Shown: positions 11,180-20,336, numbered from the stretch's first letter. The stretch: DNA of 64,000 nt from Deinococcus sp. YIM 134068 (GCF_036543075.1 NZ_JAZHPF010000017.1:1-64000); one strand, 5' to 3'. Notes: generated from the sequence alone by a model not told the origin. Program-made: numbers and translations.

Positions 11180-11185
11180 AGGATA
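11180..11185 (-). promoter_or_regulatory. leaderless -10 box of the UbiA gene
   Basis: TATCCT on the minus strand, 8 nt before GTG 11171. Confidence 0.55.
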
Positions 11186-11235
11186 CCCCTCTCACGTCAG
11201 CCAGACGCCCCACTCCACAACCGCCCGCGCTCTGC

Positions 11236-11241
11236 TATTAT
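11236..11241 (+). promoter_or_regulatory. -10 box of the tRNA Pro-Gly-Arg array
   Basis: TATTAT about 20 nt before the tRNA-Pro acceptor stem. No good -35 is visible at the normal distance. Confidence 0.45.
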
Positions 11242-11260
11242 CTTGACCGCGCAGACGTGG

Positions 11261-11338
<78 letters not shown>

Positions 11339-11363
11339 ATTTTTACGTTCAGCGCGTGAGCAC

Positions 11364-11437
<74 letters not shown>

Positions 11438-11484
11438 ACGACTCAGGCCCCCGACTGGGGGCTTCTCCCTGCTCCCTAGCGTTT

Positions 11485-11561
<77 letters not shown>

Positions 11562-11563
11562 CG

Positions 11564-11608
11564 TTCAGGACGACAACCCCCGGCTCCACACCGGGGGTTC
11601 GTCCTGAA
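11564..11608. terminator. long hairpin after the tRNA array
   Basis: TTCAGGACG pairs with CGTCCTGAA and AACCCCCGG with CCGGGGGTT around a short loop, with a two-base bulge. There is no clear U-tract, so it is either the terminator of the tRNA operon or part of an old attachment or recombination site. Confidence 0.55.
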
Positions 11609-11609
11609 T

Positions 11610-12457
11610 GTGAAGTAGGCGGCGAGACGGTCCGCCGGGGACACCTGAGCGTGCCTTCTCACCAGGTCCTCGGGAAGCAGGTTCAGGTGGCGGCGGGGCA
11701 TGTCCAGGGTGGAGTAACCAATGACGTGCTGGAGCGAGAACACGTCTCCCCCATTCCGCAGGTGGTTCAGGGCGAAGGCCCGCCCAAAGGCGTGAGGAGC
11801 CGCGTGTGCCCTGGGCACTTTAGCCTGGCCTGCTCCCCGAGGTCCGCGAGACGCCGGAGCGGAGCGGGTCAGCGGGGTGCCTGCCCTGCCCAGGAGGACG
11901 TGCTGCGTGAAGTTGTGGCGTGGCTTGCGGCTCTTGCGGATGTAAAGGTTCAGGACCTCGGAAGACATCTGACCGAGAGGGACCACGCGCTCCTTGTCGC
12001 CCTTCCCGATGAGCCGGATGTGCCCATCGGCGCACCTCACGTCGTCCAGCGTCAGGCTCGCCACCTCCACCAGTCTCAGCCCGGTGTCGAACAGGTTGAC
12101 CGCGATGGTGGTCTCCCGGTCGCGGCAGGCGCACTTGCGGGCCACGTCGAGCATCCGCCGGTACTCCTCGCCGCCCAGCGTCACCATGAGCCGCTGGGGT
12201 CTCCTGATGCGCTCCAACCGGGCAGTGAGACTGCGGTCGAGGAGTTCGTCTTTGACCGCCCAGCCGAAGACCTCCTCGAGGGCACGGGAGTGAGCGTTCA
12301 TCCCTCCTTCGGCAAGGCCCCGCGCTTCGAGGTGTTCCATGAAGCCGCGCAGGTCCGCCACAGTGACTGCCTCAGCTTGCAGGGAGTGGCCCTGCCTTTC
12401 CAGGTAGGCACGCAGGGTCCGGGCGGTGGCGTCGTAAGTCAGGGTGACGCGCTGCGC
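11610..12457 (-). pseudogene. decayed tyrosine recombinase (integrase) at the tRNA-Arg locus
   Basis: A minus-strand frame retains most of a lambda-type integrase. A SAM-like N-terminal part is still readable (RAYLERQGHSLQAEAVTV), as are FDTGLRLVEVASLTLDDVR with the first catalytic Arg, GKGDKERVVPLG and LQHVIGYSTLDM. It is broken in several ways. The N-terminus lacks a start and meets an in-frame TAA at 12460-12458. The stretch before the HxxR box is garbled (PHAFGRAF replaces HxLRHTF). The catalytic Tyr position reads RRHLNL, that is His. The frame runs on without its own stop into the tRNA hairpin. This is a relic of an integrative element that used tRNA-Arg. Confidence 0.75.
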
Positions 12458-12643
12458 TTACGGCGCTTGAGGTGCCGGGTGTGTCGCTGCCAGAGTTCAG
12501 AGTTCGTCGAGGTGCATAACTGCTCCTCCCAACGGCATCCTGGGTTGGTCTGCGACTGACAAACTCGAATCGTTCCGTTCGCTCTGAAAACACGCCCCGA
12601 GGAGCAAACTATCCCGCGATTCCCATCTCGCTCATTGAAGAGT
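12458..12643. other. intergenic, lower GC
   Basis: Visibly less GC-rich than its surroundings and probably residual element DNA. No gene supported. Confidence 0.35.
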
Positions 12644-12675
12644 CCAAATAGAAATTCCCCGTGCTTGACGGGGAA
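12644..12675 (-). terminator. terminator of the tRNA-Asp/Phe operon
   Basis: Minus strand TTCCCCGT, loop CAAGC, ACGGGGAA, then TTTCTATTT. A perfect 8-bp stem, nearly the same as the tRNA-Gln terminator. Confidence 0.8.
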
Positions 12676-12684
12676 CTTCCTGCT

Positions 12685-12760
<76 letters not shown>

Positions 12761-12783
12761 GTGTGGCTCCCAGGGGAGGCCTG

Positions 12784-12860
<77 letters not shown>

Positions 12861-12896
12861 CCGCCGAACGACATGCCGCAAAAAGCAGCGGGATTA

Positions 12897-12925
12897 AGGA
12901 TAGCCGCGTCCCCTGGGGATGTCAA
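12897..12925 (-). promoter_or_regulatory. promoter of the tRNA-Asp/Phe operon
   Basis: TTGACA (12925-12920), 17-nt spacer, TATCCT (12902-12897), with the same GACGCGGCTAT lead-in to the -10 as the tRNA-Gln promoter. Confidence 0.85.
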
Positions 12926-12940
12926 CACGAGGCGCAGACC

Positions 12941-13702
12941 TTAAAAGGGCACCGCACGCGCGCTCTGCACGGGGTCGGGGTGGGCCGGGTCGAGGAGCAC
13001 CTCCAGATACTCGCGGTCGGGCAGGGCGTCGATGATGGCGAAGCCCGTGCCCCGGTCGAGGAGGATGCCGCCGCCGGGCTGGGTGTGGCCGTAGACGCCG
13101 AAGCTCAGGCCCGAGCGGCGCACGTTCTCCGGCGTCTCGCGGAACCAGCGTTTGGCGGTGCGGTCGGCGTAGAAGAGGTCGTCGTAGTGGAGGTGCGACG
13201 GCAGGGGCGAGACGTGGGCGAATTGCACGCTCCCCACCCGCAGCTCGCGGGGAAAGCCCTCCATCCAGGCGCGCAGGTGCCCCGGCAGGTGCTGACCGCC
13301 GTGCGCGGGGTCGAACTCCACGTGGACGAGGCCGCCGCTCGTGCCCAGGACGAAGCGGGGGTCCAGCACGGCGGCGTCGTGGTTGCCGAGCAGGATGTGG
13401 ACGGCGTGGGGCGCGGCCTCCTGGTAGGCTCGCAGCCGCTCCAGGTGGGCGACCTGTTCCCGCGCCGCGAGGAGCAGGTGGTCGGGGTCGCGGGGGCTAA
13501 AGCGGGCCAGCCCGGTCAGCCGCTCGTAGTCGCGCTCGCTCTTGGGGTGAACGAGGTCGCCCAGCAGGACCACCTGATACAGCCCCGACTGCACCGGGGG
13601 CGTCGGCTGGAACTGAGCGTCCACGCAGCTCGCCGCCCGCAGCGCCGCCCACAGGCCCGCCCAGTCGGCATGAACGTCCCCCACCGCGATGAACTTCCGC
13701 AC
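12941..13702 (-). CDS. calcineurin-like metallophosphoesterase
   Basis: 253-aa soluble phosphoesterase. The metal-binding blocks are in order: GDVHAD (residues 8-13), VLLGDLVHPKS (~46), LLGNHDAAV (~104), a histidine in FAHVSPLPSHLH (~162) and GHTQPGG (~210). This arrangement resembles Ser/Thr-phosphatase or ApaH-like enzymes; the substrate is unknown. It starts at GTG 13702, only 16 nt after the DdrA-like gene, so the two form an operon. A phosphoesterase coupled to an ssDNA-binding-type protein hints at DNA end processing, but this is inference from context. Confidence 0.85.
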   Translation of the reverse strand: MRKFIAVGDVHADWAGLWAALRAASCVDAQFQPTPPVQSGLYQVVLLGDLVHPKSERDYERLTGLARFSPRDPDHLLLAAREQVAHLERLRAYQEAAPHAVHILLGNHDAAVLDPRFVLGTSGGLVHVEFDPAHGGQHLPGHLRAWMEGFPRELRVGSVQFAHVSPLPSHLHYDDLFYADRTAKRWFRETPENVRRSGLSFGVYGHTQPGGGILLDRGTGFAIIDALPDREYLEVLLDPAHPDPVQSARAVPF

Positions 13703-13718
13703 CCGCCTCGCCTCCCGC

Positions 13719-14318
13719 TCAGCCCTTGAGAATGGCCTGAAGCTCTTTGTAGATGGCGCGGCTTTCCTCCACCGTCTTGCCGTAGCCGCGCATCGTCAGG
13801 TGAGCCATCTCTTTGCCCTTTCCTGCCGCACGAATCTGGTCCACCATTTCCTCGATGTGACGCCGGGCCTTGTCCATCTGCGGGTCGCGGGGTGGCTCAG
13901 GCGGAAGGGCCGAGGTGCGGGCGGCGGGCGCAGCCTCCACCTCCGCGTCGAGGTCGCTGGTGTTGGGGCCGTCCTCGGGGTCGTACTCCACCCAGGGGGC
14001 CTCGCCGGGGGTGAGCACGCCGAAGAAGCGCGCGGCGTCGGCCAGGGCACGCAACTTGGCGTCGTGGAGGGTGTGACCTCCCGCCAGGCCCTCGCGGGTC
14101 GCGCCGCCCACGGTCAGGCGGGCGCGCACCACGGGCGGCTGCACGCTCTCGCAGGTCCAGCCCAGCGACCACCCCGCGTCCACGGGGTCGAGGTGTCGGG
14201 CGAGGGTGTCCGGGTCGGGCGCGAGGGTCACGCGGGCCTGGTCGCCGCGCACCTCTGCCACCGCCCAGGCGGTGAGGGCGGCGCGCAGGGCCTCGCGGGT
14301 ACGGTCGGGATCGGGCAT
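13719..14318 (-). CDS. DdrA/Rad52-like protein (diverged)
   Basis: 199-aa protein whose order of motifs matches the Rad52/DdrA family of ssDNA-annealing or end-protecting proteins. They are LDPVDAGWSLGW (~43-54), VRARLTVGGATREGLAGG (~64-81), a helix with HDAKLRALADAARFFGV (~85-101) in place of the family's AFKRAAVxFGxGRYLY, and WVEYDPEDG (109-117). After a Pro/Ala-rich linker comes a conserved-looking helical tail (DKARRHIEEMVDQIRAAGKGKEM). DdrA is a radiation-survival protein of Deinococcus; this would be a paralog, since it is shorter in the core and diverged. TAGAAT lies 9 nt before ATG 14318. The family assignment is by motif order only. Confidence 0.5.
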   Translation of the reverse strand: MPDPDRTREALRAALTAWAVAEVRGDQARVTLAPDPDTLARHLDPVDAGWSLGWTCESVQPPVVRARLTVGGATREGLAGGHTLHDAKLRALADAARFFGVLTPGEAPWVEYDPEDGPNTSDLDAEVEAAPAARTSALPPEPPRDPQMDKARRHIEEMVDQIRAAGKGKEMAHLTMRGYGKTVEESRAIYKELQAILKG

Positions 14319-14327
14319 ACGGAGGGG

Positions 14328-14333
14328 ATTCTA
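14328..14333 (-). promoter_or_regulatory. -10 box of the DdrA-like operon
   Basis: TAGAAT on the minus strand, 9 nt before ATG 14318. Confidence 0.5.
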
Positions 14334-14359
14334 GCGGGTGGGCAGGAGCGAATGGAGGG

Positions 14360-14821
14360 TCAAGACCGACTCAACCGAGCGAAGTAGGCCAGGACGTGCC
14401 GTTCGTAGATAAACCTAAGTTGTTCATCAAGCCAGCCCTCCAACTCGCTGGAACTCCTCGAAAACGTTTCGACCAGAAGCACCTCTATGTCCGGTAAATG
14501 CAAGAACTTCCCGTCTCGCACCGCCTCCCGAAAAAAGTCGTTCTCGGGAAGTTCTATGGTGTCATGCTCCACCCAACAGTCGTTCAACCGGCACAAGAGG
14601 TTGATTGCCGATCCCATTCGCAGCAGATCAAGGTCAACCGGAGGGGCGTGATGTGGGCCAACATCTAACTCTGCATCAACAAAACGCAAGGCGTCGAAGC
14701 TTCCCGTGTCTATGTTGTGGAAAAAGCCTCCACTCTCTGCCATCTCCACATACATGAATAGAATGTCGCGGATAGTGGCGTGCGTCTCCTCGGTGTTGTG
14801 CCATGTCACTTGGTAGCTCAT
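14360..14821 (-). CDS. hypothetical protein, 153 aa, lower GC
   Basis: Not recognised. Acidic, soluble protein with a helical C-terminus (ELEGWLDEQLRFIYERHVLAYFARLS) and no signal peptide. Its ATG (14821) overlaps the TGA of the MFS gene (ATGA), so it is coupled to the transporter. Base composition is clearly less GC-rich than its neighbours and codon choice is less biased, suggesting recent acquisition even though it is now fused into a native operon. The overall look (acidic, DUF-like, WxxEE-type helices) is reminiscent of immunity proteins, without proof. Confidence 0.7.
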   Translation of the reverse strand: MSYQVTWHNTEETHATIRDILFMYVEMAESGGFFHNIDTGSFDALRFVDAELDVGPHHAPPVDLDLLRMGSAINLLCRLNDCWVEHDTIELPENDFFREAVRDGKFLHLPDIEVLLVETFSRSSSELEGWLDEQLRFIYERHVLAYFARLSRS

Positions 14822-15993
14822 GCAGTCCGCTCCTCTCGCTCTATTCTCCGCCCCCACGCCAGCCCCGCCCCCGCCAGCAGCACGAGCGCCGAGACACCCA
14901 GGCCGAGCCTCAGCCCTCCCGCCCCGTCCGACAGCGCCCCGGTGAGGAGCGGACCGAGGGTCTGTCCGGCGGCGAAGATGACGGTGAAGGCGGCGATGCC
15001 CCGGCCCCATGAGGGTTCGGGCAGGGTGCGCCGCGTGAGGATGGTCGTGAAGGTGACGACGGCGAGGAAACTCCCGCCGAAGAGCAGGCCGGACAGAAGC
15101 AGCGCGGCGGGATGGGTGGAGAGCAGCGGAAGCGCCGCGCCCACCGCGAGCGTGAGCATCTGCGCCGACATCGCCCGAGCGCCGGGAAGATGGGTGGCTG
15201 GCCGCTGCCACACCAGGGGGCTGAGGATGACCGCGAGGCCGAGCAGCGCCCAGAACACGGTGACGAGACCGCCCGCCCCGCTCGCCCGCAGGAAGGCGAC
15301 GATAAAGGTCATGTACGCGATATAGCCGACGCCGAAGCAGGCGTAGGCGGCGAAGGCCCACACGAGGGGAGTGAGGGAGGCGCGCCCCGTTCCCAGACCT
15401 CCCGCCGTGCGGTCGGGCAGCCGGACCAGCGCGGGCAGGGTCGCCCCCAGCGCGAGCAGCGACGCCACACCGAGGGCCGCCCACGCTTCCCGCCAGCCGT
15501 GGACGAGCAGCGGCGGAAGCAACAGCGCCGAGGCGAGGATGCCCACCCCCGCCCCGCCGTAGAAGACGCCGAGCAGGAGGACACTCCTCGACGGGTGGGC
15601 ACGCGCGGCCAGCGAGGCGAGCGCCCCGCCCGTCACGAAGACGAGTGCCCCTCCCACCCCGGCCAAGAAGCGCAGGATGAGCAGGGCCAGGGCCGCTCCC
15701 GTCAGCGCGCAGGCGAGGAGGGCGAGGGCCGTTAGGGCCAGACCAGCCGCGAAGGTGACGCGTAGACCCAACTGCGCCGCAATTGTAGGAGCCGTCAGTG
15801 CCCCGAGCAGATAGCCGACCGCGTTCGCCGCGTTCATGGCACCGGCCAGCGTGAAGGACCAGTCGAGGTCCGCGCGCATGGCGGGCAGAATGAGCGCGTA
15901 GGCGAAGCGGGCGAAGCCGAGTGCCACCGCACCCCCGAGGGAGAGCAGGGCCATCCGCCACAGGGCGCGGGGGAGGGAGTCGGAGGGGATCAA
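14818..15993 (-). CDS. YbfB/YjiJ-type MFS transporter
   Basis: 391-aa major facilitator with about twelve hydrophobic segments and the N-terminal signature GGAVALGFARFAYALILPAMRADLDW, characteristic of the YbfB/YjiJ branch. Substrate unknown. The likely start TTG 15993 overlaps the stop of the P450 gene (TTGA), and its own stop overlaps the next ATG, so P450, transporter and the 153-aa protein form a tightly coupled operon. An exporter of the P450 product is a reasonable guess. Confidence 0.85.
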   Translation of the reverse strand: MIPSDSLPRALWRMALLSLGGAVALGFARFAYALILPAMRADLDWSFTLAGAMNAANAVGYLLGALTAPTIAAQLGLRVTFAAGLALTALALLACALTGAALALLILRFLAGVGGALVFVTGGALASLAARAHPSRSVLLLGVFYGGAGVGILASALLLPPLLVHGWREAWAALGVASLLALGATLPALVRLPDRTAGGLGTGRASLTPLVWAFAAYACFGVGYIAYMTFIVAFLRASGAGGLVTVFWALLGLAVILSPLVWQRPATHLPGARAMSAQMLTLAVGAALPLLSTHPAALLLSGLLFGGSFLAVVTFTTILTRRTLPEPSWGRGIAAFTVIFAAGQTLGPLLTGALSDGAGGLRLGLGVSALVLLAGAGLAWGRRIEREERTA

Positions 15994-17210
15994 CGCAGGT
16001 GCAGCCGCAATTCCCGCAGCCCGCGCAGGGTGAAGTTGGGGCGGTAGGCGAGCGGTTGCTCGGGCACCCGGTACGCCGAGAAGCGGGTGAGGAGCCGGGT
16101 CAGGAAGACGCTCCCCTCCAGCCGGGCGAGGCTCGCACCGAGGCAGTAGTGCGCCCCCGCTGCGAAGGCCAGATGGAGCCGGGCGTTCTCGCGGGCGAGG
16201 TTCAGGGTGTCCGGGTCCTCGAACAGGCGAGGATCACGGTTCGCCCCGGCGAGGCTGACGCTCAGGAACGTTCCGGCGGGCAATTCAACTCCTCCGAGGG
16301 TGAGGGGGACCGTCACCACCCTACCCGTCCCCTGCACCGGGGAGAGGAAGCGTAACAACTCCTCCACTGCGTTGCCCACCCGCGCCTCCGGGTCCTCGGC
16401 GAGCCACGCGCGCTGCTCCGGGTGTTCGTGCAGGGCGTGGAGGCTGCCCGAGATCAGGTTGCTCGTCGTCTCGTGCCCGGCGACGAGGAGGAGGACGGCG
16501 TTGGCGAGCAGTTCCTCGCCGCTCAGCCTGCCCCCCTCATCTTCAGCGGCGGCGAGGGCGGAGAGGAGGCCGGGCTGGGGATTCGCACGCAGGTCATCCG
16601 CCAACGTGCGGAAGTAGGCGCGCATCGCCCGCGCGTCGGCCTCCACCTGTGCCCAGCGCTCCGGAGTTACGTTCACCCCGCCCAGCAGGTCCGCGATGCT
16701 CTCCGACCACATGCGGAAGCGGTCGGCGTCCGTGCCGCTCAGCCCCAGCATCCGCACGATCACGGTGACGGGGAGCGGCGTGGCGAGGGCGGCCACCCCG
16801 TCCACCTCCCCCCGCCGGGCCGCGTCGTCCAGCAGTTCGTCGGTGAGCGAGGTGATGAACTCCCGGCTCTCCTCCAGCACGCGCGGGGTAAAGGCGCGCA
16901 CGGCGAGCGAGCGCAGCCGCGTGTGGCTCGGCCCGTCGTGGAAGAGCATCATCGGACTCATCACCGCGTAACTGGCGCTCGCGCGGACCGCCTCGCCGCC
17001 CTCGTAACGGGTGGTGCGGACATGGGGACTCCGCAGCGCCGCCGAGACCTCCGGGTGGCCGGTCAGCAGGGCGACGCCGCGCGAGGAGTCGTGCAGCACG
17101 GGCGACACGCCGCGCGCCCGGTGGAGGAAGGCGGGCGGGTCGGCGAGGTGGGCACCGTTCCAGTAGGCGTCCAGCACCGCCGCCGGGGTCGGAGTAGGAG
17201 CGGTCGTCAT
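15990..17210 (-). CDS. cytochrome P450 (canonical)
   Basis: 406-aa soluble bacterial P450. I-helix oxygen-activation motif AGHETT (244-249), ExxR in EELLR (283-287), and the heme loop FAAGAHYCLGASLA with axial C356. All key residues are present. ATG 17210 is chosen because TAGCCT ends 6 nt before it; GTG 17216 would overlap the box. It is first in an operon with an MFS transporter. Substrate unknown; ferredoxin partners must lie elsewhere. Divergently transcribed from ubiX across a 41-nt gap. Confidence 0.93.
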   Translation of the reverse strand: MTTAPTPTPAAVLDAYWNGAHLADPPAFLHRARGVSPVLHDSSRGVALLTGHPEVSAALRSPHVRTTRYEGGEAVRASASYAVMSPMMLFHDGPSHTRLRSLAVRAFTPRVLEESREFITSLTDELLDDAARRGEVDGVAALATPLPVTVIVRMLGLSGTDADRFRMWSESIADLLGGVNVTPERWAQVEADARAMRAYFRTLADDLRANPQPGLLSALAAAEDEGGRLSGEELLANAVLLLVAGHETTSNLISGSLHALHEHPEQRAWLAEDPEARVGNAVEELLRFLSPVQGTGRVVTVPLTLGGVELPAGTFLSVSLAGANRDPRLFEDPDTLNLARENARLHLAFAAGAHYCLGASLARLEGSVFLTRLLTRFSAYRVPEQPLAYRPNFTLRGLRELRLHLR

Positions 17211-17216
17211 GGACAC

Positions 17217-17222
17217 AGGCTA
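17217..17222 (-). promoter_or_regulatory. leaderless -10 box of the P450 operon
   Basis: TAGCCT-GTGTCC-ATG on the minus strand. Lies 17 bp from the divergent -10 of the ubiX operon, so the two promoters share or compete for one site. Confidence 0.65.
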
Positions 17223-17239
17223 TCCCCCCGCGCGCCTGC

Positions 17240-17245
17240 TAGCCT
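17240..17245 (+). promoter_or_regulatory. leaderless -10 box of the ubiX operon
   Basis: TAGCCT-GCCGGC-ATG on the plus strand. The ATG belongs to a 5-codon mini-ORF, not to ubiX. Confidence 0.65.
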
Positions 17246-17251
17246 GCCGGC

Positions 17252-17269
17252 ATGGAGTGGACAGGTTGA
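17252..17269 (+). CDS. candidate 5-codon leader peptide (leaderless)
   Basis: ATG at 17252, exactly 6 nt after the -10 box, encodes MEWTG and stops at TGA 17267-17269. The stop overlaps the TTG start of ubiX (TTGA). Same arrangement as at 9978-10007. Confidence 0.45.
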   Translation: MEWTG

Positions 17270-17820
17270 GGCTGATCATCGGCGTGAGCGGCGGGAGCGG
17301 CATCCCCTATGCCCTCGCCGTGCTGCGCGCCCTGCACGGGCTGGGGGTGGAGACGCACCTGATCGTCAGCAGCGGGGCCAAGCGGGTGATGACGGCGGAG
17401 GGCGGGCCGACCCTCCCCGACCTGACGACGCTGGCGAGCGTCACCCACGACGACCGCGACCTCGCGGCGAGCGTGGCGAGCGGCAGCTACCGCACGGACG
17501 GCATGTTGATCGTCCCTTGCAGCGCCGGAACGCTGGCGAAGGTGGCCCACGGCTTCGCGGACAACCTGCTCTCCCGCGCCGCCCACGTCGTCCTCAAGGA
17601 ACGCCGCCGCCTCGTCCTCGTCGTCCGGGAGGACCCGTTGCCCCGCCCCATGCTGGAGAACATGCTGAAAGTTCACGACGCCGGAGCCACCGTCATGACC
17701 GCCAGCCCCGGCTTCTACCACGCGCCGGGGGATGTGGAGGAGCTGTTGCACTTCGTCACCGCGCGGGTGCTGGATCAGTTCGGGCTGGACGTGCCGGGCT
17801 TCCGGCGGTGGAAGGAGTGA
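17266..17820 (+). CDS. ubiX: UbiX-type flavin prenyltransferase
   Basis: 184-aa enzyme that joins a dimethylallyl group to FMN to make the prenylated cofactor of UbiD decarboxylases. The N-terminus GVSGGSGIPYALAV is the flavin-binding signature, and VPCSAGTLAKVAHGFADNLLSRAAHVVLKERR with LVLVVREDPL is the family core. TTG 17266 gives the expected MRLIIGVSGGSG start; in-frame GTG 17257 is an alternative. The stop overlaps the GTG of ispD. Sitting upstream of two genes that supply its dimethylallyl substrate makes biochemical sense. Confidence 0.9.
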   Translation: MRLIIGVSGGSGIPYALAVLRALHGLGVETHLIVSSGAKRVMTAEGGPTLPDLTTLASVTHDDRDLAASVASGSYRTDGMLIVPCSAGTLAKVAHGFADNLLSRAAHVVLKERRRLVLVVREDPLPRPMLENMLKVHDAGATVMTASPGFYHAPGDVEELLHFVTARVLDQFGLDVPGFRRWKE

Positions 17821-18503
17821 GTGGCGGAAGCGTCGCGGCCCTCATTCCTGCCGCCGGGTCCGGCACCCGTCTGGGGCGGGGACCGAAAGCATTCGTGGAG
17901 GTCGCGGGCATGAGCCTCCTCGCGCGCAGCGTGGCTCGTCTCGCGCCCCATGTGGGAGAGGTCGTCGTGGCGCTGCCAGACGGAATGAGCTTACCTTCCG
18001 GCATTACCGCGCGGTCCATCCCCGGTGGAGCCACCCGGCAGGACAGCGTGCGGCGGCTGCTGGAGGCCACCGACGCCGAGGTCGTCCTCGTTCACGACGC
18101 GGCCCGGCCCTTTCTGCCCGCGCGGGTGGTGTGGGAGGTGACGGCGGCGGCGCGGGAGGTCGGCGCGGCAACGGCGGTCCTGCCCGTGGCGGACACGCTC
18201 GTCCGGGCGGGAGAGGACGGGGGGTGGGGCCAATACGTTCCGCGTGAGGGGTTGTGGGCCGTCCAGACCCCGCAGGGCTTCCGCCGTGAGACGCTGATCC
18301 ACGCCCACGCGCGAGCCGCCGCCGAGGGCTTCGCCGCCACCGACGACGCGGGGATAATCGCGCGGTTGGGTGGGAGGGTGGCGCTCGTGCCGGGGGATGC
18401 GCGGCTGTTCAAGGTGACGACACCGGGCGACCTCGCGCTCGCACAGGCGGTCGCGGCAGTGTGGGACGCCGGGGTGTGGGATGCTGGGGACGATGACGCC
18501 TGA
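17817..18503 (+). CDS. ispD: 2-C-methyl-D-erythritol 4-phosphate cytidylyltransferase
   Basis: 228-aa MEP-pathway enzyme that makes CDP-methylerythritol. Nucleotide-binding PAAGSGTRLGRGPKAF near the N-terminus, then PGGATRQDSVRRLL, VLVHDAARPF, TPQGFRRETLIHAH, ATDDAGIIARLGGRVALVPGD and FKVTTPGDL, all in the usual order. The start GTG 17817 overlaps the ubiX stop (GTGA), indicating coupling. A Trp/Asp repeat (VWDAGVWDAGDDDA) ends the protein, where it overlaps the ispE start; this short duplicated tail is unusual. Confidence 0.93.
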   Translation: MSGGSVAALIPAAGSGTRLGRGPKAFVEVAGMSLLARSVARLAPHVGEVVVALPDGMSLPSGITARSIPGGATRQDSVRRLLEATDAEVVLVHDAARPFLPARVVWEVTAAAREVGAATAVLPVADTLVRAGEDGGWGQYVPREGLWAVQTPQGFRRETLIHAHARAAAEGFAATDDAGIIARLGGRVALVPGDARLFKVTTPGDLALAQAVAAVWDAGVWDAGDDDA

Positions 18504-19344
18504 CTCCCCCGGTTCGCGGACCTACCTCGCGCCCGCCAAGGTCAACCTGGGCCTGAGCGTGCGCGGCCTGCGCGCGGACGGCTTCCACGAGCTGCACTCC
18601 ATCATGGTGCCCCTGTCGGTGGGCGACGACCTGGAGATCGGTCCCGCCGACACCCTGACCCTGCGGGTGGAGGGGTCGGACCTGCCCGCCGACGAGCGCA
18701 ACCTCGTGTACCGGGCGGCGCGGGCGTATCTGGACGCGGCGGGGGTAACGGGCGGCGCAAGCATCACCCTGCACAAGCGCCTGCCCCTCGCCTCCGGGCT
18801 GGGCGGGGGCAGCAGCGACGCGGCGACCACCTTGATGGCCCTCGCGCGGCTGTATCCGGCGGGGGTGGACCTGGCTGCACTAGCGCTGGGCCTGGGCGCG
18901 GACGTGCCCTTCTTCCTGCTGGGGCGCGCGGCGCTGGCGGCGGGGGTGGGCGAGGTGCTGGCACCGCTGCCCGTGCCGCCTGTGCCGCTCGTGCTCGTCA
19001 ATCCCGGTGTGGAGGTCAGCGCCCGCGACGCCTACGCCTGGCTGGACGACGAGGAGACCTTCACCCCCGAACTCGACGTGGAGGGCATTCTGGCCGCCCT
19101 CTCCCACAGCGGGAGGGAGGTGCCGTACCACAACGCCCTGCAAGAACCCGTCGTCGCCCGCCACGCCCCCATCCGGGAGGCGCTGGCCGCGCTGGCCGCT
19201 GCCCGGCTGCGCTCTCCCCTGATGAGCGGCAGCGGCGCGACCTGCTTCGCCCTCGCTATGAGTGACGACCACGCCCACGACGCGGCGAGGACCATCCGGG
19301 CACAGCACCCCGGCTGGTGGGTGGAGGCGACGCGGACGCTGTAG
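18493..19344 (+). CDS. ispE: 4-(cytidine 5'-diphospho)-2-C-methyl-D-erythritol kinase
   Basis: 283-aa GHMP kinase, the step after IspD in isoprenoid synthesis. N-terminal LAPAKVNLGLSV, the ATP-binding LASGLGGGSSDAATTL (~90) and the C-terminal MSGSGATCFAL are diagnostic. The start is taken as ATG 18493, inside the end of ispD; ATG 18481 in the same frame is possible. Last gene of the ubiX-ispD-ispE operon. Confidence 0.93.
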   Translation: MTPDSPGSRTYLAPAKVNLGLSVRGLRADGFHELHSIMVPLSVGDDLEIGPADTLTLRVEGSDLPADERNLVYRAARAYLDAAGVTGGASITLHKRLPLASGLGGGSSDAATTLMALARLYPAGVDLAALALGLGADVPFFLLGRAALAAGVGEVLAPLPVPPVPLVLVNPGVEVSARDAYAWLDDEETFTPELDVEGILAALSHSGREVPYHNALQEPVVARHAPIREALAALAAARLRSPLMSGSGATCFALAMSDDHAHDAARTIRAQHPGWWVEATRTL

Positions 19345-19407
19345 GGGAAGCGAAAGACCCGGACGAGTCGTCAGCGCGTGTTCGACTCGTCCGGATGACT
19401 CTCTTGT

Positions 19408-19441
19408 GCTGTCGGCTGGAAGCTGGCCGCAGGCCGCTCCC

Positions 19442-19442
<1 letters not shown>
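19408..19442. repeat. heptamer array, unit GCTGGNN (5 units)
   Basis: GCTGTCG, GCTGGAA, GCTGGCC, GCAGGCC, GCTCCCT in exact 7-nt register between two convergent genes, touching the stop codon of the cyclophilin gene. Confidence 0.75.
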
Positions 19443-20254
<812 letters not shown>

Positions 20255-20260
20255 GGGGCG

Positions 20261-20266
20261 AGTCTA
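20261..20266 (-). promoter_or_regulatory. leaderless -10 box of the cyclophilin gene
   Basis: TAGACT-CGCCCC-ATG on the minus strand. Confidence 0.65.
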
Positions 20267-20336
20267 GAGGGTTTGTCTGAGGGGAATAGAGGAGCTGTCC
20301 CCTTCGCCGGGTATGGACGGGTGCTGCTTGGTGACG

